Shown: positions 8,041 through 16,404 of the stretch, piece by piece | Numbering within the stretch: the stretch's first letter is position 1 | Layout: every line of letters starts with the position of its first letter | NCBI GenBank assembly: GCA_013792075.1 | Contig: VMSR01000063.1 | Coordinates: 1-48,849 of the forward strand | Direction: 5' to 3' | Length of the DNA stretch: 48,849 nt | Source: Desulfobacula sp. | GTDB taxonomy: Bacteria > Desulfobacterota > Desulfobacteria > Desulfobacterales > Desulfobacteraceae | The notes under the pieces: generated by a model | Told to the model about the DNA's origin: nothing | The model's database searches: none | The model's input: the letters and a program-made list of their open reading frames with translations, nothing else | Made by a program: the position numbers and the translations under genes

Positions 8041-8223
8041 TTACGCTTTTTCCTGGTTCACAAACCGCAGCAGGAATTCGGAATCCTTCGGGCTCAAATC
8101 AAATTGGAATGCGGCCTGGTCCACCAGCTTTCCAAGATTTATTCCAGGATCATTCTTTCTTTTTTCCGAAATCCAGAGGATTGCTTTTTTCAAAGACTCC
8201 CCCTGGGGATGAAGCGTTGTCAT
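8041..8223 (-). CDS. Small conserved-looking 60-aa protein
   Basis: A 60-residue soluble protein. A strong ribosome site (AAGGAGG six bases before ATG) and tight placement between gatA (15 bases away) and mutL (23 bases away) argue for a real gene. It begins MTTLHPQGESLKKAILWISE and includes the acidic/amphipathic stretch PKDSEFLLRFVNQ. It is probably two or three helices, with no signal peptide, cysteines or recognisable domain. I do not recognise a function. Its place in a translation and repair operon suggests nothing specific. Confidence 0.7.
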   Translation of the reverse strand: MTTLHPQGESLKKAILWISEKRKNDPGINLGKLVDQAAFQFDLSPKDSEFLLRFVNQEKA

Positions 8224-8238
8224 AAAAACCTCCTTAAA

Positions 8239-9714
8239 TCATGAAAGGACGGGAAACCTTGTCTTCAAATCAAGGGCACGCTCAAACCCAAACCCTGCCC
8301 TTAAAAGTGACATTTCATCAAACCGCTTTGCCATCATCTGTATTCCCACGGGCAGCCCCAAAGAAGAAAATCCTGCGGGGACGGAGATACCGGGAACCCC
8401 GGCCATATTGGCAGACAGGGTAAAAATATCGCTCAGATACATGGTCAACGGGTCCCCTGTATTTTCACCGATCTTAAAGGCCGGGGTCGGGGCCACAGGG
8501 GATAAAATAAGATCGCACTGGTCAAAGGCCTTTGTGAAATCTTCCATGATCAGGGTTCTCACCTGGGATGCCCGGCCGTAATAGGCATCATAATACCCGG
8601 CAGACAGGGCATAGGTACCGATGATGATCCTGCGCTGGACTTCGGGGCCGAAGCCTTTGGACTTGGTTTTTTTATACATTTCAATGATGTCCTGGGAAGC
8701 GTGTTCCCTGAACCCGTATCTAACCCCGTCAAACCGGGCAAGGTTTGAACTGGCTTCACAGGGGGCGATGATATAGTAGGCCGCCACCACATACTCGGTA
8801 TGGGGCAAAGAAATCTCCACGATTTCCACTCCCAGTCCTTCAAGAACCTTTTTGGCCCGGTCAAACAAGACCAGCACATCCGGATCAATTCCTTCCACGT
8901 CAAGATACTCCTTTGGAATTCCGGCTTTCATGCCCCGAAGGGATTTGGATTCAACTTGTTGGAGGGCAAGGGTGAAATTCGGAACATCCATCCTGGCACT
9001 GGTGGAATCCTTTGGGTCATTGCCGCAAATCAGATTCATCATCATGGCCGCATCCGCAACATCCCGGGTGATGGGACCGATCTGATCCAAAGAAGAGGCA
9101 TAGGAGACAAGACCAAACCTTGAAACCCTTCCATAGGTGGGCTTGAGCCCCACGACTCCGCAATGGGAAGCCGGCTGGCGGATGGATCCGCCCGTATCTG
9201 TCCCCAGGGCGCCGCAGCAAAATTGAGCGGCCACGGCAGCGGCAGACCCCCCGCTGGAACCACCGGGCACATGGTCAAGGTTCCAGGGATTTCGGGTGAC
9301 CTTGAAGGCTGAATTTTCAGTGGACGAGCCCATGGCAAATTCATCCAGATTGGTTTTTCCGATCAGAACGGCCTGTTCAGCCTTTAATTTTGCCACCACT
9401 GTGGCATCATACTGGGGAATAAAATTGTCCAGTATTTTTGAGGCACAGGTGGTTTTCACCCCCTGGGTGCACAAGAGATCTTTTAAGGCAATGGGAATGC
9501 CGGTAAAAGGTGACTGAAGACCTTTGGCAATGAGTTCATCAGCCTTTGCCGCCTGGGCCAGAGCGCCCGGTTTGTCCACAGTGATAAACGCTTCGATCCG
9601 ATCGTCATGGCCTTCGATCCGGTCCAGAAAGGCAGACGTCAGCTCAACAGAAGAAATTTTTCCCCGGGCCAGAAGTTTATGGGCATTTGCCATGGTAAGT
9701 GCATGTAAATCCAT
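8239..9714 (-). CDS. gatA: Asp/Glu-tRNA amidotransferase subunit A (GatA)
   Basis: A 491-aa glutaminase subunit of GatCAB, which amidates Glu-tRNA(Gln) or Asp-tRNA(Asn). The amidase-signature catalytic triad is complete: Lys78 (in IALKDLL), Ser153 (in [10 protein letters not shown]) and nucleophile Ser177 (in [10 protein letters not shown]). These sit one residue from the well-studied GatA numbering. Length is normal for the family (about 485). AAGGAA lies eight bases before the ATG. It follows gatC in the operon by 45 bases; gatB, needed for the kinase step, is not in the window and must be elsewhere. Confidence 0.97.
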   Translation of the reverse strand: MDLHALTMANAHKLLARGKISSVELTSAFLDRIEGHDDRIEAFITVDKPGALAQAAKADELIAKGLQSPFTGIPIALKDLLCTQGVKTTCASKILDNFIPQYDATVVAKLKAEQAVLIGKTNLDEFAMGSSTENSAFKVTRNPWNLDHVPGGSSGGSAAAVAAQFCCGALGTDTGGSIRQPASHCGVVGLKPTYGRVSRFGLVSYASSLDQIGPITRDVADAAMMMNLICGNDPKDSTSARMDVPNFTLALQQVESKSLRGMKAGIPKEYLDVEGIDPDVLVLFDRAKKVLEGLGVEIVEISLPHTEYVVAAYYIIAPCEASSNLARFDGVRYGFREHASQDIIEMYKKTKSKGFGPEVQRRIIIGTYALSAGYYDAYYGRASQVRTLIMEDFTKAFDQCDLILSPVAPTPAFKIGENTGDPLTMYLSDIFTLSANMAGVPGISVPAGFSSLGLPVGIQMMAKRFDEMSLLRAGFGFERALDLKTRFPVLS

Positions 9715-9759
9715 TCAATTTATTCCTTATTTCATAAATGCGAGGTGCATAGAAACCGA

Positions 9760-10044
9760 TTACACAACCCGGGGCACCGTATAAAAATCCTGGTCCCGTT
9801 CGGGCGCATTTGCCAGGGTCACATCCGGTCCGGGGGAGCCAGAAAGCTGGTCTTCTCTCAATACATTATTTAAAAAGGCCGCCCCGGAGGAAGGGGTCAC
9901 CCCTTCCACATCAACATCCTTAAGTTTGTCTATGTACGCAAGGATATGACTTAGCTGCCCGGACAAGGCCTCTTTTTGCGTCTCATTTATTTCCAACCTT
10001 GCAAGGTGGGCAATCTTTTCAATTTCTTCCTTTGATATCTTCAT
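9760..10044 (-). CDS. gatC: Asp/Glu-tRNA amidotransferase subunit C (GatC)
   Basis: A 94-aa protein matching GatC, the small subunit that wraps and stabilises GatA-GatB. Family features visible are the N-terminal KEEIEKIAHLARLEI, the central QLSHILAYIDKLKDVDVEGV and the PxxxxxLREDQ segment near residue 60. An AAGGA site precedes the ATG. The upstream SPOR gene stops only 2 bases before it, indicating translational coupling, and gatA follows. Confidence 0.95.
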   Translation of the reverse strand: MKISKEEIEKIAHLARLEINETQKEALSGQLSHILAYIDKLKDVDVEGVTPSSGAAFLNNVLREDQLSGSPGPDVTLANAPERDQDFYTVPRVV

Positions 10045-10046
10045 TT

Positions 10047-10812
10047 TTATTCCTTTTTCACGATCAAACCGTCAATCTTTACCTGTTTTAGTTTTTCAGC
10101 ATACACAATGGCTGCTTCCCGGGTTTCAAAGCTTCCCACCCGCACCCGGTACCAGGTAATCCCATCTTTTTTGCCCAGGGCCCGGTAGGAAGAAATCCCC
10201 TTTTTTTCCAAAATAGCCATATGGGTTACTGCATCTGTAAAGGATTTGTACGAGGCAACCTGAATGGTATACATACCCTTTTGAAGCGGTTCCCCTGTTT
10301 TTTTTTATGGGATCTTCGGTTGTTGGATTTTCTTTCTCGTCCGGTTTAGCCGTGGGTTTAGCCGTGGGTTTTGCCGTGGGTTTTGCCGTGGGTTTTGCCG
10401 TGGTCTGGGGACTGGCCAGCTCCTCCTTGGGCGGATGGTTGTTTACCGCATCCTTATTAAAGGTGGCAGCTTTCCGGCTGGTTTTTACAGGAACCTTCAT
10501 TGTCAATGGCGTTTCGACCGTGGAAACACTGGTTTCTTTTTTGGGGCTGATCTCATGGGGATCATTTTTTTTCCCCACCACTTCCTGCTGGACAGGGCTG
10601 TTAAGGGCGTCATAAAATTGAAGTTCCACTTTTTCTTCAGGTGATTCCGCCTTTCCAAAGGCAAGGACAATTTCCGCCAGCCGTTTTTGGAACCGGTCTG
10701 TCTCAAATGTCACCGGCGCAGACCCCCTGCCGACCAGGATGCCCAGAAAGAACATCCATCCAGCAATAAACACATAGATTGCGTTCTTTAATATCCCCTT
10801 AAAGGACAACAT
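10047..10812 (-). CDS. Membrane-anchored SPOR-domain protein, frameshifted at an A9 run
   Basis: A probable inner-membrane-anchored peptidoglycan-binding protein read in two frames. From ATG 10812 (2 bases after the argS stop) there is a short cytoplasmic tail, one membrane helix (NAIYVFIAGWMFFLGILVG) and a Lys/Pro linker containing five TAKP repeats. The frame then meets nine A residues (10306-10298 on the minus strand), after which it runs out of family and stops at 10126. A one-base deletion in that run continues instead into TGEPLQKG and then a full SPOR domain (YTIQVASYKSF...YRVRVGSFETREAA) ending at 10047. SPOR domains bind denuded glycan at division sites. The run could be a sequencing error, a real mutation or a transcriptional slippage site. 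The reconstructed length is about 254 aa. Confidence 0.8.
10298..10306 (-). other. A9 homopolymer at the SPOR-gene frame change
   Basis: Nine consecutive A residues in the coding strand sit exactly where the anchor/linker frame must shift by one base to reach the SPOR domain. Eight would restore one frame. A9 tracts are known RNA polymerase slippage sites and also common base-calling errors. Confidence 0.75.
10342..10400 (-). repeat. 12-bp tandem repeat encoding TAKP units
   Basis: About five near-identical 12-bp copies (plus strand: GCCGTGGGTTTA/T) encode the TAKP repeats of the SPOR-protein linker. Changes in copy number would alter linker length without changing frame. Confidence 0.7.
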
Positions 10813-10816
10813 AGGG

Positions 10817-12484
10817 TTACATTCTTTCCGGAGCTGAAACACCCAGAAGGAACAGACCGTTCCGGATAACCTTTTTAACCGCCAGAACAAGGCTGAGTCT
10901 TGCCCTGGTCAGGGTTTTGTCCTCTGTTATCACCTTGTGTTTGTTGTAATATCCGTGAAAGGCTGCGGCCAAAGTCATCAAATAGGTGAATATCACATGG
11001 GGGTGAAGGGTTTCGGCACTTTTTTCAACCTGTTCCCCAAACCCTGCCAGAATCTTGATCAGTTTTAGTTCCTCGGGTTCCGCCAGCAAATCAAGCCGAT
11101 CCCCCTTTTTAAAATCAATGGCATCGATCACCCCCTCTTCCACCGCCTTTAAAAGGATGCCCGTGATTCTGGCGTGAACATATTGCACATAATAGACAGG
11201 ATTGTCGGAATTCTTTTGTTTGGCCAGTTCAAGGTCAAAGTCCAGACCCGAATCATAGCTGCGACTTAAAAACATGAACCTTGCGGCATCCTTTCCCACC
11301 TCATCAACAATATCCTTTAGGGTGACAAATTGTCCGGCCCGCGTGGACATCTGAACCGGCTTACCTCCCCGCAGCAGGTTGACCAACTGCACCAGAATCA
11401 CAGAAAATTGCGCGCTCTTTCGCCCGGAGGCAACCACGGCAGCATCGATCCGCTTAATATACCCATGGTGATCTGCTCCCCACACATCAATCACCCGGTC
11501 AAATCCCCGCTCATATTTTTCGGTGTGATAGGCAATATCAGAGGCAAAATAGGTGGTCAGTCCATTGTTTCTGACAACCACACGGTTTTTCTCATCCCCG
11601 AAATCCTCGGTCCTGAACCACAGGGCGCCGGCATCTTCATAGATCAGGCCCTGGTCCCTGAACTTCTGGATGGCAGCATCCACCCTCCCTGAATCATAGA
11701 GGCTTTGTTCACTGAACCATTGATCAAAGGATACACCAAAATCAGACAGATCTGTTTTGATCCCCTCCAAAATTTTTCCTGCAGCAAACTTGGCGCATAC
11801 GGGAATGGCAGTCTCTTCATCCGTATCGGCAAAGGTTTTGCCTTCAATCTCCAGCAGATTCTGGGCAAATTCCTTTATATATTCCCCTTTGTAACAATCC
11901 TCGGGGAACACAATTTCTTTACCTGCCATTTCCAGGAGCCTGAGCCAGACAGAGGTGCCAAGGGTGCGAATCTGCCGGCCGGAATCATTGATATAATATT
12001 CCTTCTGGACATCAAACCCGGCAAAAGAAAGAATATTTCCCACAGAATCGCCGACAGCAGCGCCCCTTCCATGTCCCACATGAAGCGGTCCCGTTGGGTT
12101 GGCGCTGACAAATTCCACCTGGACCCGCTGCCTGCTCCCCATGTCCGAAGCCCCAAACCTTGTGTCCTGGGCAAGAATCTGATCCACCACTGGATGCCAT
12201 GCGGAGTTGGTCAGAAAGAAATTAATAAATCCGGGTCCGGCCACTTCTGTTTTTTCAATAAAATCATGGGATTCCATAGATGAAACAAGGATGTCGGCAA
12301 TCTTTTTCGGTGCCATTTTCTGGATACCGGCCGATACCATGGCAAAATTGCTTGAAAAATCCCCCTGGGAGTCGTGCTTGGGCTCTTCTATTTCCATGTC
12401 AGGGACCTGGTCAGAGGGCAAGAATCCCTTTTCAAATGCGCACCGGGCAGCCGCCAGGACAATTTGTTTAATTTTAGTTTTCAT
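10817..12484 (-). CDS. argS: Arginyl-tRNA synthetase
   Basis: A 555-aa class I synthetase that charges tRNA(Arg). The HIGH signature appears as HVGHGRG within [17 protein letters not shown] (about residue 135). The KMSKS equivalent is QMSTRAG, as usual in bacterial ArgRS. The N-terminal additional domain and the C-terminal anticodon-binding helices (ending [12 protein letters not shown]) are both present. ATG 12484 is chosen because it starts the family N-terminus ([19 protein letters not shown]); an in-frame start at 12553 would overlap the upstream gene by 60 bases. The acidic-protein stop lies 7 bases upstream. Confidence 0.97.
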   Translation of the reverse strand: MKTKIKQIVLAAARCAFEKGFLPSDQVPDMEIEEPKHDSQGDFSSNFAMVSAGIQKMAPKKIADILVSSMESHDFIEKTEVAGPGFINFFLTNSAWHPVVDQILAQDTRFGASDMGSRQRVQVEFVSANPTGPLHVGHGRGAAVGDSVGNILSFAGFDVQKEYYINDSGRQIRTLGTSVWLRLLEMAGKEIVFPEDCYKGEYIKEFAQNLLEIEGKTFADTDEETAIPVCAKFAAGKILEGIKTDLSDFGVSFDQWFSEQSLYDSGRVDAAIQKFRDQGLIYEDAGALWFRTEDFGDEKNRVVVRNNGLTTYFASDIAYHTEKYERGFDRVIDVWGADHHGYIKRIDAAVVASGRKSAQFSVILVQLVNLLRGGKPVQMSTRAGQFVTLKDIVDEVGKDAARFMFLSRSYDSGLDFDLELAKQKNSDNPVYYVQYVHARITGILLKAVEEGVIDAIDFKKGDRLDLLAEPEELKLIKILAGFGEQVEKSAETLHPHVIFTYLMTLAAAFHGYYNKHKVITEDKTLTRARLSLVLAVKKVIRNGLFLLGVSAPERM

Positions 12485-12491
12485 GTTCGGT

Positions 12492-12944
12492 CTAATTCTC
12501 GTGTTCAGAGGTATCTTCTGGTGTAAAAATCGGAGTGTCATCCTCGGAATCAATTTCTCTCATTTCATCTTCCTTTGAGTCACCGTCTTCATCCAGAATG
12601 GCATCCAGCTCGACGTCATCATCCTCCAAACGGAAATCATCCTCGCCCGGAACCGCTTCAATGTCATTATACTCAATCTCAAGCTTTTCCTCTGCCGCAT
12701 CCTTAAAAAAAGCGATACTGCCTTCGTAAAGTTTCATAGACATATCCCTTGCAGGAAAGAAACTTCGTCTTCTGAACACGGCCAAAAAGGCATCTGCCCC
12801 CTCTTTGGATGCCTGGGTAATTTGGGCCAAGTCATATTCTTCTTCATGGAGCGGCATGACGACACCCGGATCCACTTCGCTGGACTCCAAAATTGTAAGA
12901 ATACCGTCCTTAATATTCTTTTCAAACCTGATTTTTTGTTTCAT
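12492..12944 (-). CDS. Acidic protein of unknown function, first gene of the argS-mutL run
   Basis: A 150-aa soluble protein with no signal peptide. The N-terminal half is mixed ([20 protein letters not shown], then [20 protein letters not shown]). The C-terminal 60 residues are extremely acidic (for example [20 protein letters not shown]) and probably disordered. I do not recognise the family. Its start has GGAG eight bases upstream and it is preceded by a good promoter, so it is the first gene of the minus-strand run through argS, gatCA and mutL. The acidic tail could mimic nucleic acid or bind basic partners, but that is a guess. Confidence 0.75.
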   Translation of the reverse strand: MKQKIRFEKNIKDGILTILESSEVDPGVVMPLHEEEYDLAQITQASKEGADAFLAVFRRRSFFPARDMSMKLYEGSIAFFKDAAEEKLEIEYNDIEAVPGEDDFRLEDDDVELDAILDEDGDSKEDEMREIDSEDDTPIFTPEDTSEHEN

Positions 12945-12983
12945 TCAATATCTCCTGTATATTTCATTAACCTAAAACTTCTT

Positions 12984-13011
12984 AATATAGCTCAACTGAT
13001 CTTTCTGTCAA
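12984..13011 (-). promoter_or_regulatory. Promoter of the argS-gatCA-mutL run
   Basis: TTGACA (13011-13006) and TATATT (12989-12984) on the minus strand, 16 bases apart, lie about 40 bases upstream of the first ATG. It is divergent from the tRNA-Ser promoter. Confidence 0.65.
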
Positions 13012-13035
13012 TCATTAAAAAACATAAGTTAAGTG

Positions 13036-13064
13036 TTGACCTCACCTGGTCAAGGTGATATAAA
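13036..13064 (+). promoter_or_regulatory. Promoter of the tRNA-Ser pair
   Basis: TTGACC (13036-13041) and TATAAA (13059-13064) are separated by 17 bases, 15 bases before the first tRNA. A 10-bp direct repeat ACCTGGTCAA (13044-13053 and 13066-13075) brackets the -10 element. Confidence 0.75.
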
Positions 13065-13079
13065 AACCTGGTCAAATTG

Positions 13080-13167
13080 GGAGGAGTGGCCGAGCGGCTG
13101 AAGGCGGCGGTCTTGAAAACCGTTAAGTGTCAAAGCTTCGTGGGTTCGAATCCTACCTCCTCCGCCA
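13080..13167 (+). tRNA. tRNA-Ser (anticodon TGA)
   Basis: A class II tRNA of 88 nt including an encoded CCA. The acceptor arms GGAGGAG and CTCCTCC pair fully. The anticodon loop CTTGAAA gives TGA (reads UCA/UCG/UCU-type serine codons). A long variable arm (TTAAGTGTCAAAGCTTCG region) and a GGTTCGAATCC T-arm are present. Confidence 0.97.
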
Positions 13168-13177
13168 AAAAAAAATC

Positions 13178-13269
13178 GGAGAAATGGCCGAGTGGCTGAA
13201 GGCGCTCGCCTGCTAAGCGAGTATGGGTGTTGTTATCCATCCAGAGTTCGAATCTCTGTTTCTCCGCCA
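13178..13269 (+). tRNA. tRNA-Ser (anticodon GCT)
   Basis: A class II tRNA of 92 nt with an encoded CCA. GGAGAAA pairs with TTTCTCC. The anticodon loop CTGCTAA gives GCT (reads AGC/AGU). It has a long variable arm (GTATGGGTGTTGTTATCCATC region) and a T-arm AGAGTTCGAATCTCT. It lies 10 bases after the first tRNA, so the two are probably cotranscribed. Confidence 0.97.
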
Positions 13270-13283
13270 TACACAACATTATC

Positions 13284-13319
13284 GGGAATGAAAAGCATCT
13301 GCTTTGAATTCCCTTTTTT
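13284..13319 (+). terminator. Terminator of the tRNA-Ser pair
   Basis: A hairpin GGGAAT (13284) to ATTCCC (ending 13313), with an inner AAGCA/TGCTT stem, is followed by six T residues. Confidence 0.85.
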
Positions 13320-13382
13320 GTTTTGGGGGAAGCTTTCCTCTGAAAGGGAGCAACATACATTGGCATACACAAGATTAAACAA

Positions 13383-14567
13383 TCACCTGCCCGGAGCCCT
13401 GAGAAGGGAAAAAACATTCAGGGGTTGTTTCAGTCCTTTCAGGATTACCGGTCCCAGGCCATAGACCGGCCACAACCCCTGGATCATTCGCTGGGTCTCT
13501 TCTCCGATAAGAATATCCCCTCCCTTGGCATAGTCGGAAAGACGGGCGGCAATATTGGTGACCGATCCCGAGGCTGTGTAGGTCATCCGGGTATCCAGGG
13601 AGCCGGTAAAGCGTGTCATTCCCACCAGGGCTGACCCGGAATTGATGCCGATATTCACATCAATGGGCTCCATGTCCTCAGCCAGGGATCTATTGATGGC
13701 CCGATTCCGTTCGGCAATTTCAAAGGCCGCCTTAACCGAATTTATGGCATTGGTTCGTGCATCATGGTCCTTAAAAATAATCATCAGGGCGTCTCCGGCA
13801 GTTTCATTGATATCCCCGTGGGACCGATGGATGGGATCCACAAAACTGGAAAACATTTTCTCTATAATCGTGTTGACCTCAGCCTCGGGGCGACTGAGTG
13901 AAAGGCTTGTATAGCCCTCCAGGTCAAGGAACAGAACGCTGATATCCTTGCGCTCCTTTTCCCGGGTTAACAGGTCCGGATTTTTATGGACCATATGCCG
14001 CACGGACTCTGGAACAAAGGGAGACAGGTTGGCCAGCATCCGGCTGATCCGGATTTTTTCCTGGGTCATCTCCCATTGACGTTTGGCAGTTAATATAATG
14101 TTGCCCAAAATGTCTGCAAAATCCCGGATCAGAAAAAAATCTCTCCGGGTATACCGGGTCAAAGGTTGAATTACAACACTGACAGCAGCCAGCACCCTTC
14201 CTTCCACAAATACGGGCATGGCATATTCCGGCCCTACAGGCACAAGAGAATTGTCATGGCGCTTGACCGGTTCGCTCCTGGAGACCACAACAGCTTTTTT
14301 TCTTTCAATGGCTTTTTTAACCGCAGGCCTGTCCCGTTTGCAGGATTGGCAGTCCACAGGTCGTTCATACAATGCACATTGCAAAGGGCTTGTGTACCGC
14401 AAGGCATCGGGATCCAGCAAAAGGATACACACCTCCATGGCATTGGGGATCAATGTCCGGAGCTCTTCCCTGACCTTTTCAATAATCTCGTTGACCTCCA
14501 GGAGAGGTGCAATTTTTTTGATCAGGCTCTGCTGTGCCAAGAACCGTTCCTTATAATATCTGTCCAT
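13383..14567 (-). CDS. GAF-like sensor/class III nucleotide cyclase
   Basis: A 394-aa soluble cyclase. A GAF-like N-terminal region (about 30-175) contains a Cys-rich segment (CALYERPVDCQSCKRD) that could bind metal or sense redox. A class III cyclase domain follows (about 205-390). The two metal-binding Asp are present (FLDLEGYTSL near 214, and GDALMIIF). The base-specifying position reads ETAGD, with Glu where adenylate cyclases usually have Lys. The transition-state Asn and Arg are retained in SVTNIAARL. Glu there is guanylate-cyclase-like, so the product (cAMP or cGMP) is uncertain. The start at 14567 has GGAGG ten bases upstream; the in-frame start at 14624 lacks one. It is divergent from the dsr operon leader gene. 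Confidence 0.8.
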   Translation of the reverse strand: MDRYYKERFLAQQSLIKKIAPLLEVNEIIEKVREELRTLIPNAMEVCILLLDPDALRYTSPLQCALYERPVDCQSCKRDRPAVKKAIERKKAVVVSRSEPVKRHDNSLVPVGPEYAMPVFVEGRVLAAVSVVIQPLTRYTRRDFFLIRDFADILGNIILTAKRQWEMTQEKIRISRMLANLSPFVPESVRHMVHKNPDLLTREKERKDISVLFLDLEGYTSLSLSRPEAEVNTIIEKMFSSFVDPIHRSHGDINETAGDALMIIFKDHDARTNAINSVKAAFEIAERNRAINRSLAEDMEPIDVNIGINSGSALVGMTRFTGSLDTRMTYTASGSVTNIAARLSDYAKGGDILIGEETQRMIQGLWPVYGLGPVILKGLKQPLNVFSLLRAPGR

Positions 14568-14747
14568 TGATGATTTTCCTCCCAAAACCGATTTATCTGC
14601 CCAATTTATGATAAAGATTAACACAATTTACAAATTAAGTAGACATCAAAATAATCCCCTGGAAAAAAGCATGGAATCCTGCCAGGGCCGGGGCGGTTCC
14701 CATGGTCTGAATTCCTTTTTCGATTGCGGTTTAACGCGCTTTTACCC

Positions 14748-14776
14748 TTGACATACAATTTAAGGAAGTTTATATC
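14748..14776 (+). promoter_or_regulatory. Promoter upstream of the RsbRD_N-like gene and dsr operon
   Basis: TTGACA (14748-14753) and TATATC (14771-14776) are separated by 17 bases, about 50 bases before the first ATG. AAGGA...TCCTT half-sites overlap the spacer and -10 region. Confidence 0.7.
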
Positions 14777-14825
14777 CTTCTAACGATTAGAGAACCGATT
14801 TGCTTATATATAATAGTTGAGAGAA

Positions 14826-15341
14826 ATGGAAATAAAACAATCGCTCAAAGCCAACAAGAGCCTTTTTTTAAAAAAATGGTTCCAGGCCACCATCGAGACC
14901 TACCCCAAAGACAGCGCAAGAATCCTAGGGAAAGATGCCAACCGATTTGACAATCCCGTGGGAGCCATAACCCGTGAAAGCCTTGAAGAAATCCTTGATC
15001 TGATTTCTGATGCTTATACAAGTATAACCCTTGAAAAGGCGCTTGATCCGGTTATCCGGATAAGGGCGGTCCAGGCATTCACTGCCGCGGACGCGGTCAG
15101 TTTCGTCTTTGCCCTAAAATCAATTGGGGAGGAACTTCTGGACCCTTCGCTTTACAGGCAATTTGACCGCATGGTGGATGAGATTGCCCTGGCTGCATTC
15201 AACAAATTCATGAAATGTAAAGAAGAAATATTCCTTTTAAAGGCCACTGAAAGCAAAAGGCGCATTCACAGGGCATTTGAAAGGGCAGGTTTAGTAGCAG
15301 AGCTCACGGAGGAGGATCTTCTTGGCTCTAAAAAATCTTAA
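14826..15341 (+). CDS. RsbRD_N-like helical protein preceding dsrM
   Basis: A 171-aa soluble, mostly helical protein. It matches my recollection of the RsbRD N-terminal (non-heme-globin-like sensor) domain: an N-terminal LKANKSLFLKKWFQATIETYP, a RFDNPVGAITRESLEEIL segment and a long helical C-terminus. It has no membrane segment. ATG 14826 is preferred over a TTG three codons upstream; both have only a weak GAGA site. It lies 52 bases before dsrM on the same strand, separated by a 12-bp hairpin. I recall that such proteins commonly sit beside dsrMKJOP in sulfate reducers, suggesting a regulatory or assembly role. The function is not established. Confidence 0.7.
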   Translation: MEIKQSLKANKSLFLKKWFQATIETYPKDSARILGKDANRFDNPVGAITRESLEEILDLISDAYTSITLEKALDPVIRIRAVQAFTAADAVSFVFALKSIGEELLDPSLYRQFDRMVDEIALAAFNKFMKCKEEIFLLKATESKRRIHRAFERAGLVAELTEEDLLGSKKS

Positions 15342-15343
15342 CA

Positions 15344-15371
15344 TGTATGGCAAAATTTGTTTTGTCATACA
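15344..15371 (+). promoter_or_regulatory. 12-bp hairpin/palindrome between the RsbRD_N gene and dsrM
   Basis: TGTATGGCAAAA (15344-15355) pairs with TTTTGTCATACA (15360-15371), with one G-U pair and loop TTTG. No T tract follows, so it is not a standard terminator. It could be an mRNA processing or stability element, or a DNA operator. Confidence 0.6.
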
Positions 15372-15393
15372 ATAATTACGAGGTGGTTATAAT

Positions 15394-16401
15394 ATGAATC
15401 AAAAGTACTTGATCCCCCTTACAACTGTTTTTCTGCTTTTCCTAGTGGCCTACACAGGGGTTGAGGGAGCAGGGCTTCAGTGGTTCTTTGGGATAGTATT
15501 TCCCTATCTGGCGGTTTTTGCCTTCCTTGCTGGCTTTGTTATCAAAGTCATGGGATGGGCATCTTCTGCTGTTCCGTTCAGGATCCCCACAACCTGCGGT
15601 CAGCAGAAATCATTGCCCTGGATAAAACAGAACTGCATTGACAACCCTGATACTTCAACCGGCGTTTTTATACGCATGGTCCTTGAAATTTTTCTTTTCA
15701 GGTCCCTGTTTCGAAACACAAAAGCGGCTTTCAACCGGAATGTATCCAACAAGCTGGCCTATTCATGGGAAATTTTTCTATGGCTGGGGGCCCTTGCCTT
15801 CCACTATTCTTTTTTGGTGGTTCTGCTCAGACATTTCAGATTTTTTACCTCCCCTGTCCCGTCCTGCCTTAAGTGGCTGGAATACTTTGACGGCATTGTC
15901 CAACTGGGCCTGCCCGGACTTTTTGTGTCCGGAGTGGTCCTGCTGGCAGCCACCTTGTTCCTGCTTGCCAGAAGAATTTTTGACACCAAAGTCACCTATA
16001 TTTCCCAGGCAGCCGATTATTTCCCTTTATTCCTGATCATCGGAATTGCGGCCACCGGCATTGCCATGCGATATTTCACCAAGGTGGACATCATGGGTAT
16101 CAAAACCCTAACCATGGGTCTTGCAACTTTCAGTCCGGTCATCCCAGAAGGGGTGGGCGGTCTCTTTTATGCCCATGTGTTTATGGTAAGTGTACTTTTC
16201 GCATATTTCCCGGCAAGCAAGCTCATGCACATGGGCGGAATCTTTTTAAGCCCCACAAGGAATATGGCCAACAATACCCGCGCCAAAAGACATGTGAACC
16301 CCTGGAACTATGATGTGAAAACCCATACCTATGCAGAGTATGAAGATCACTTCAGAGATAAAATGATTGAAGCCGGACTGCCGGTGGATAAGAAGGAGTA
16401 A
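15394..16401 (+). CDS. dsrM: DsrM, NarI-like b-heme membrane subunit of DsrMKJOP
   Basis: A 335-aa integral membrane protein, first subunit of DsrMKJOP, which moves electrons between menaquinone and the DsrC trisulfide cycle. Several membrane helices are visible (about residues 5-50, 125-150, 170-195, 210-230, 255-275). Conserved His residues in helices (for example FHYSFLVVLLRHF and FYAHVFMVS) are expected ligands of two b hemes, as in NarI. The cytoplasmic C-terminus (RHVNPWNYDVKTHTYAEYEDHF) is characteristic. GAGGTGG lies eight bases upstream. dsrK follows after 3 bases and its ribosome site lies in the last dsrM codons. Confidence 0.95.
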   Translation: MNQKYLIPLTTVFLLFLVAYTGVEGAGLQWFFGIVFPYLAVFAFLAGFVIKVMGWASSAVPFRIPTTCGQQKSLPWIKQNCIDNPDTSTGVFIRMVLEIFLFRSLFRNTKAAFNRNVSNKLAYSWEIFLWLGALAFHYSFLVVLLRHFRFFTSPVPSCLKWLEYFDGIVQLGLPGLFVSGVVLLAATLFLLARRIFDTKVTYISQAADYFPLFLIIGIAATGIAMRYFTKVDIMGIKTLTMGLATFSPVIPEGVGGLFYAHVFMVSVLFAYFPASKLMHMGGIFLSPTRNMANNTRAKRHVNPWNYDVKTHTYAEYEDHFRDKMIEAGLPVDKKE

Positions 16402-16404
16402 TAG

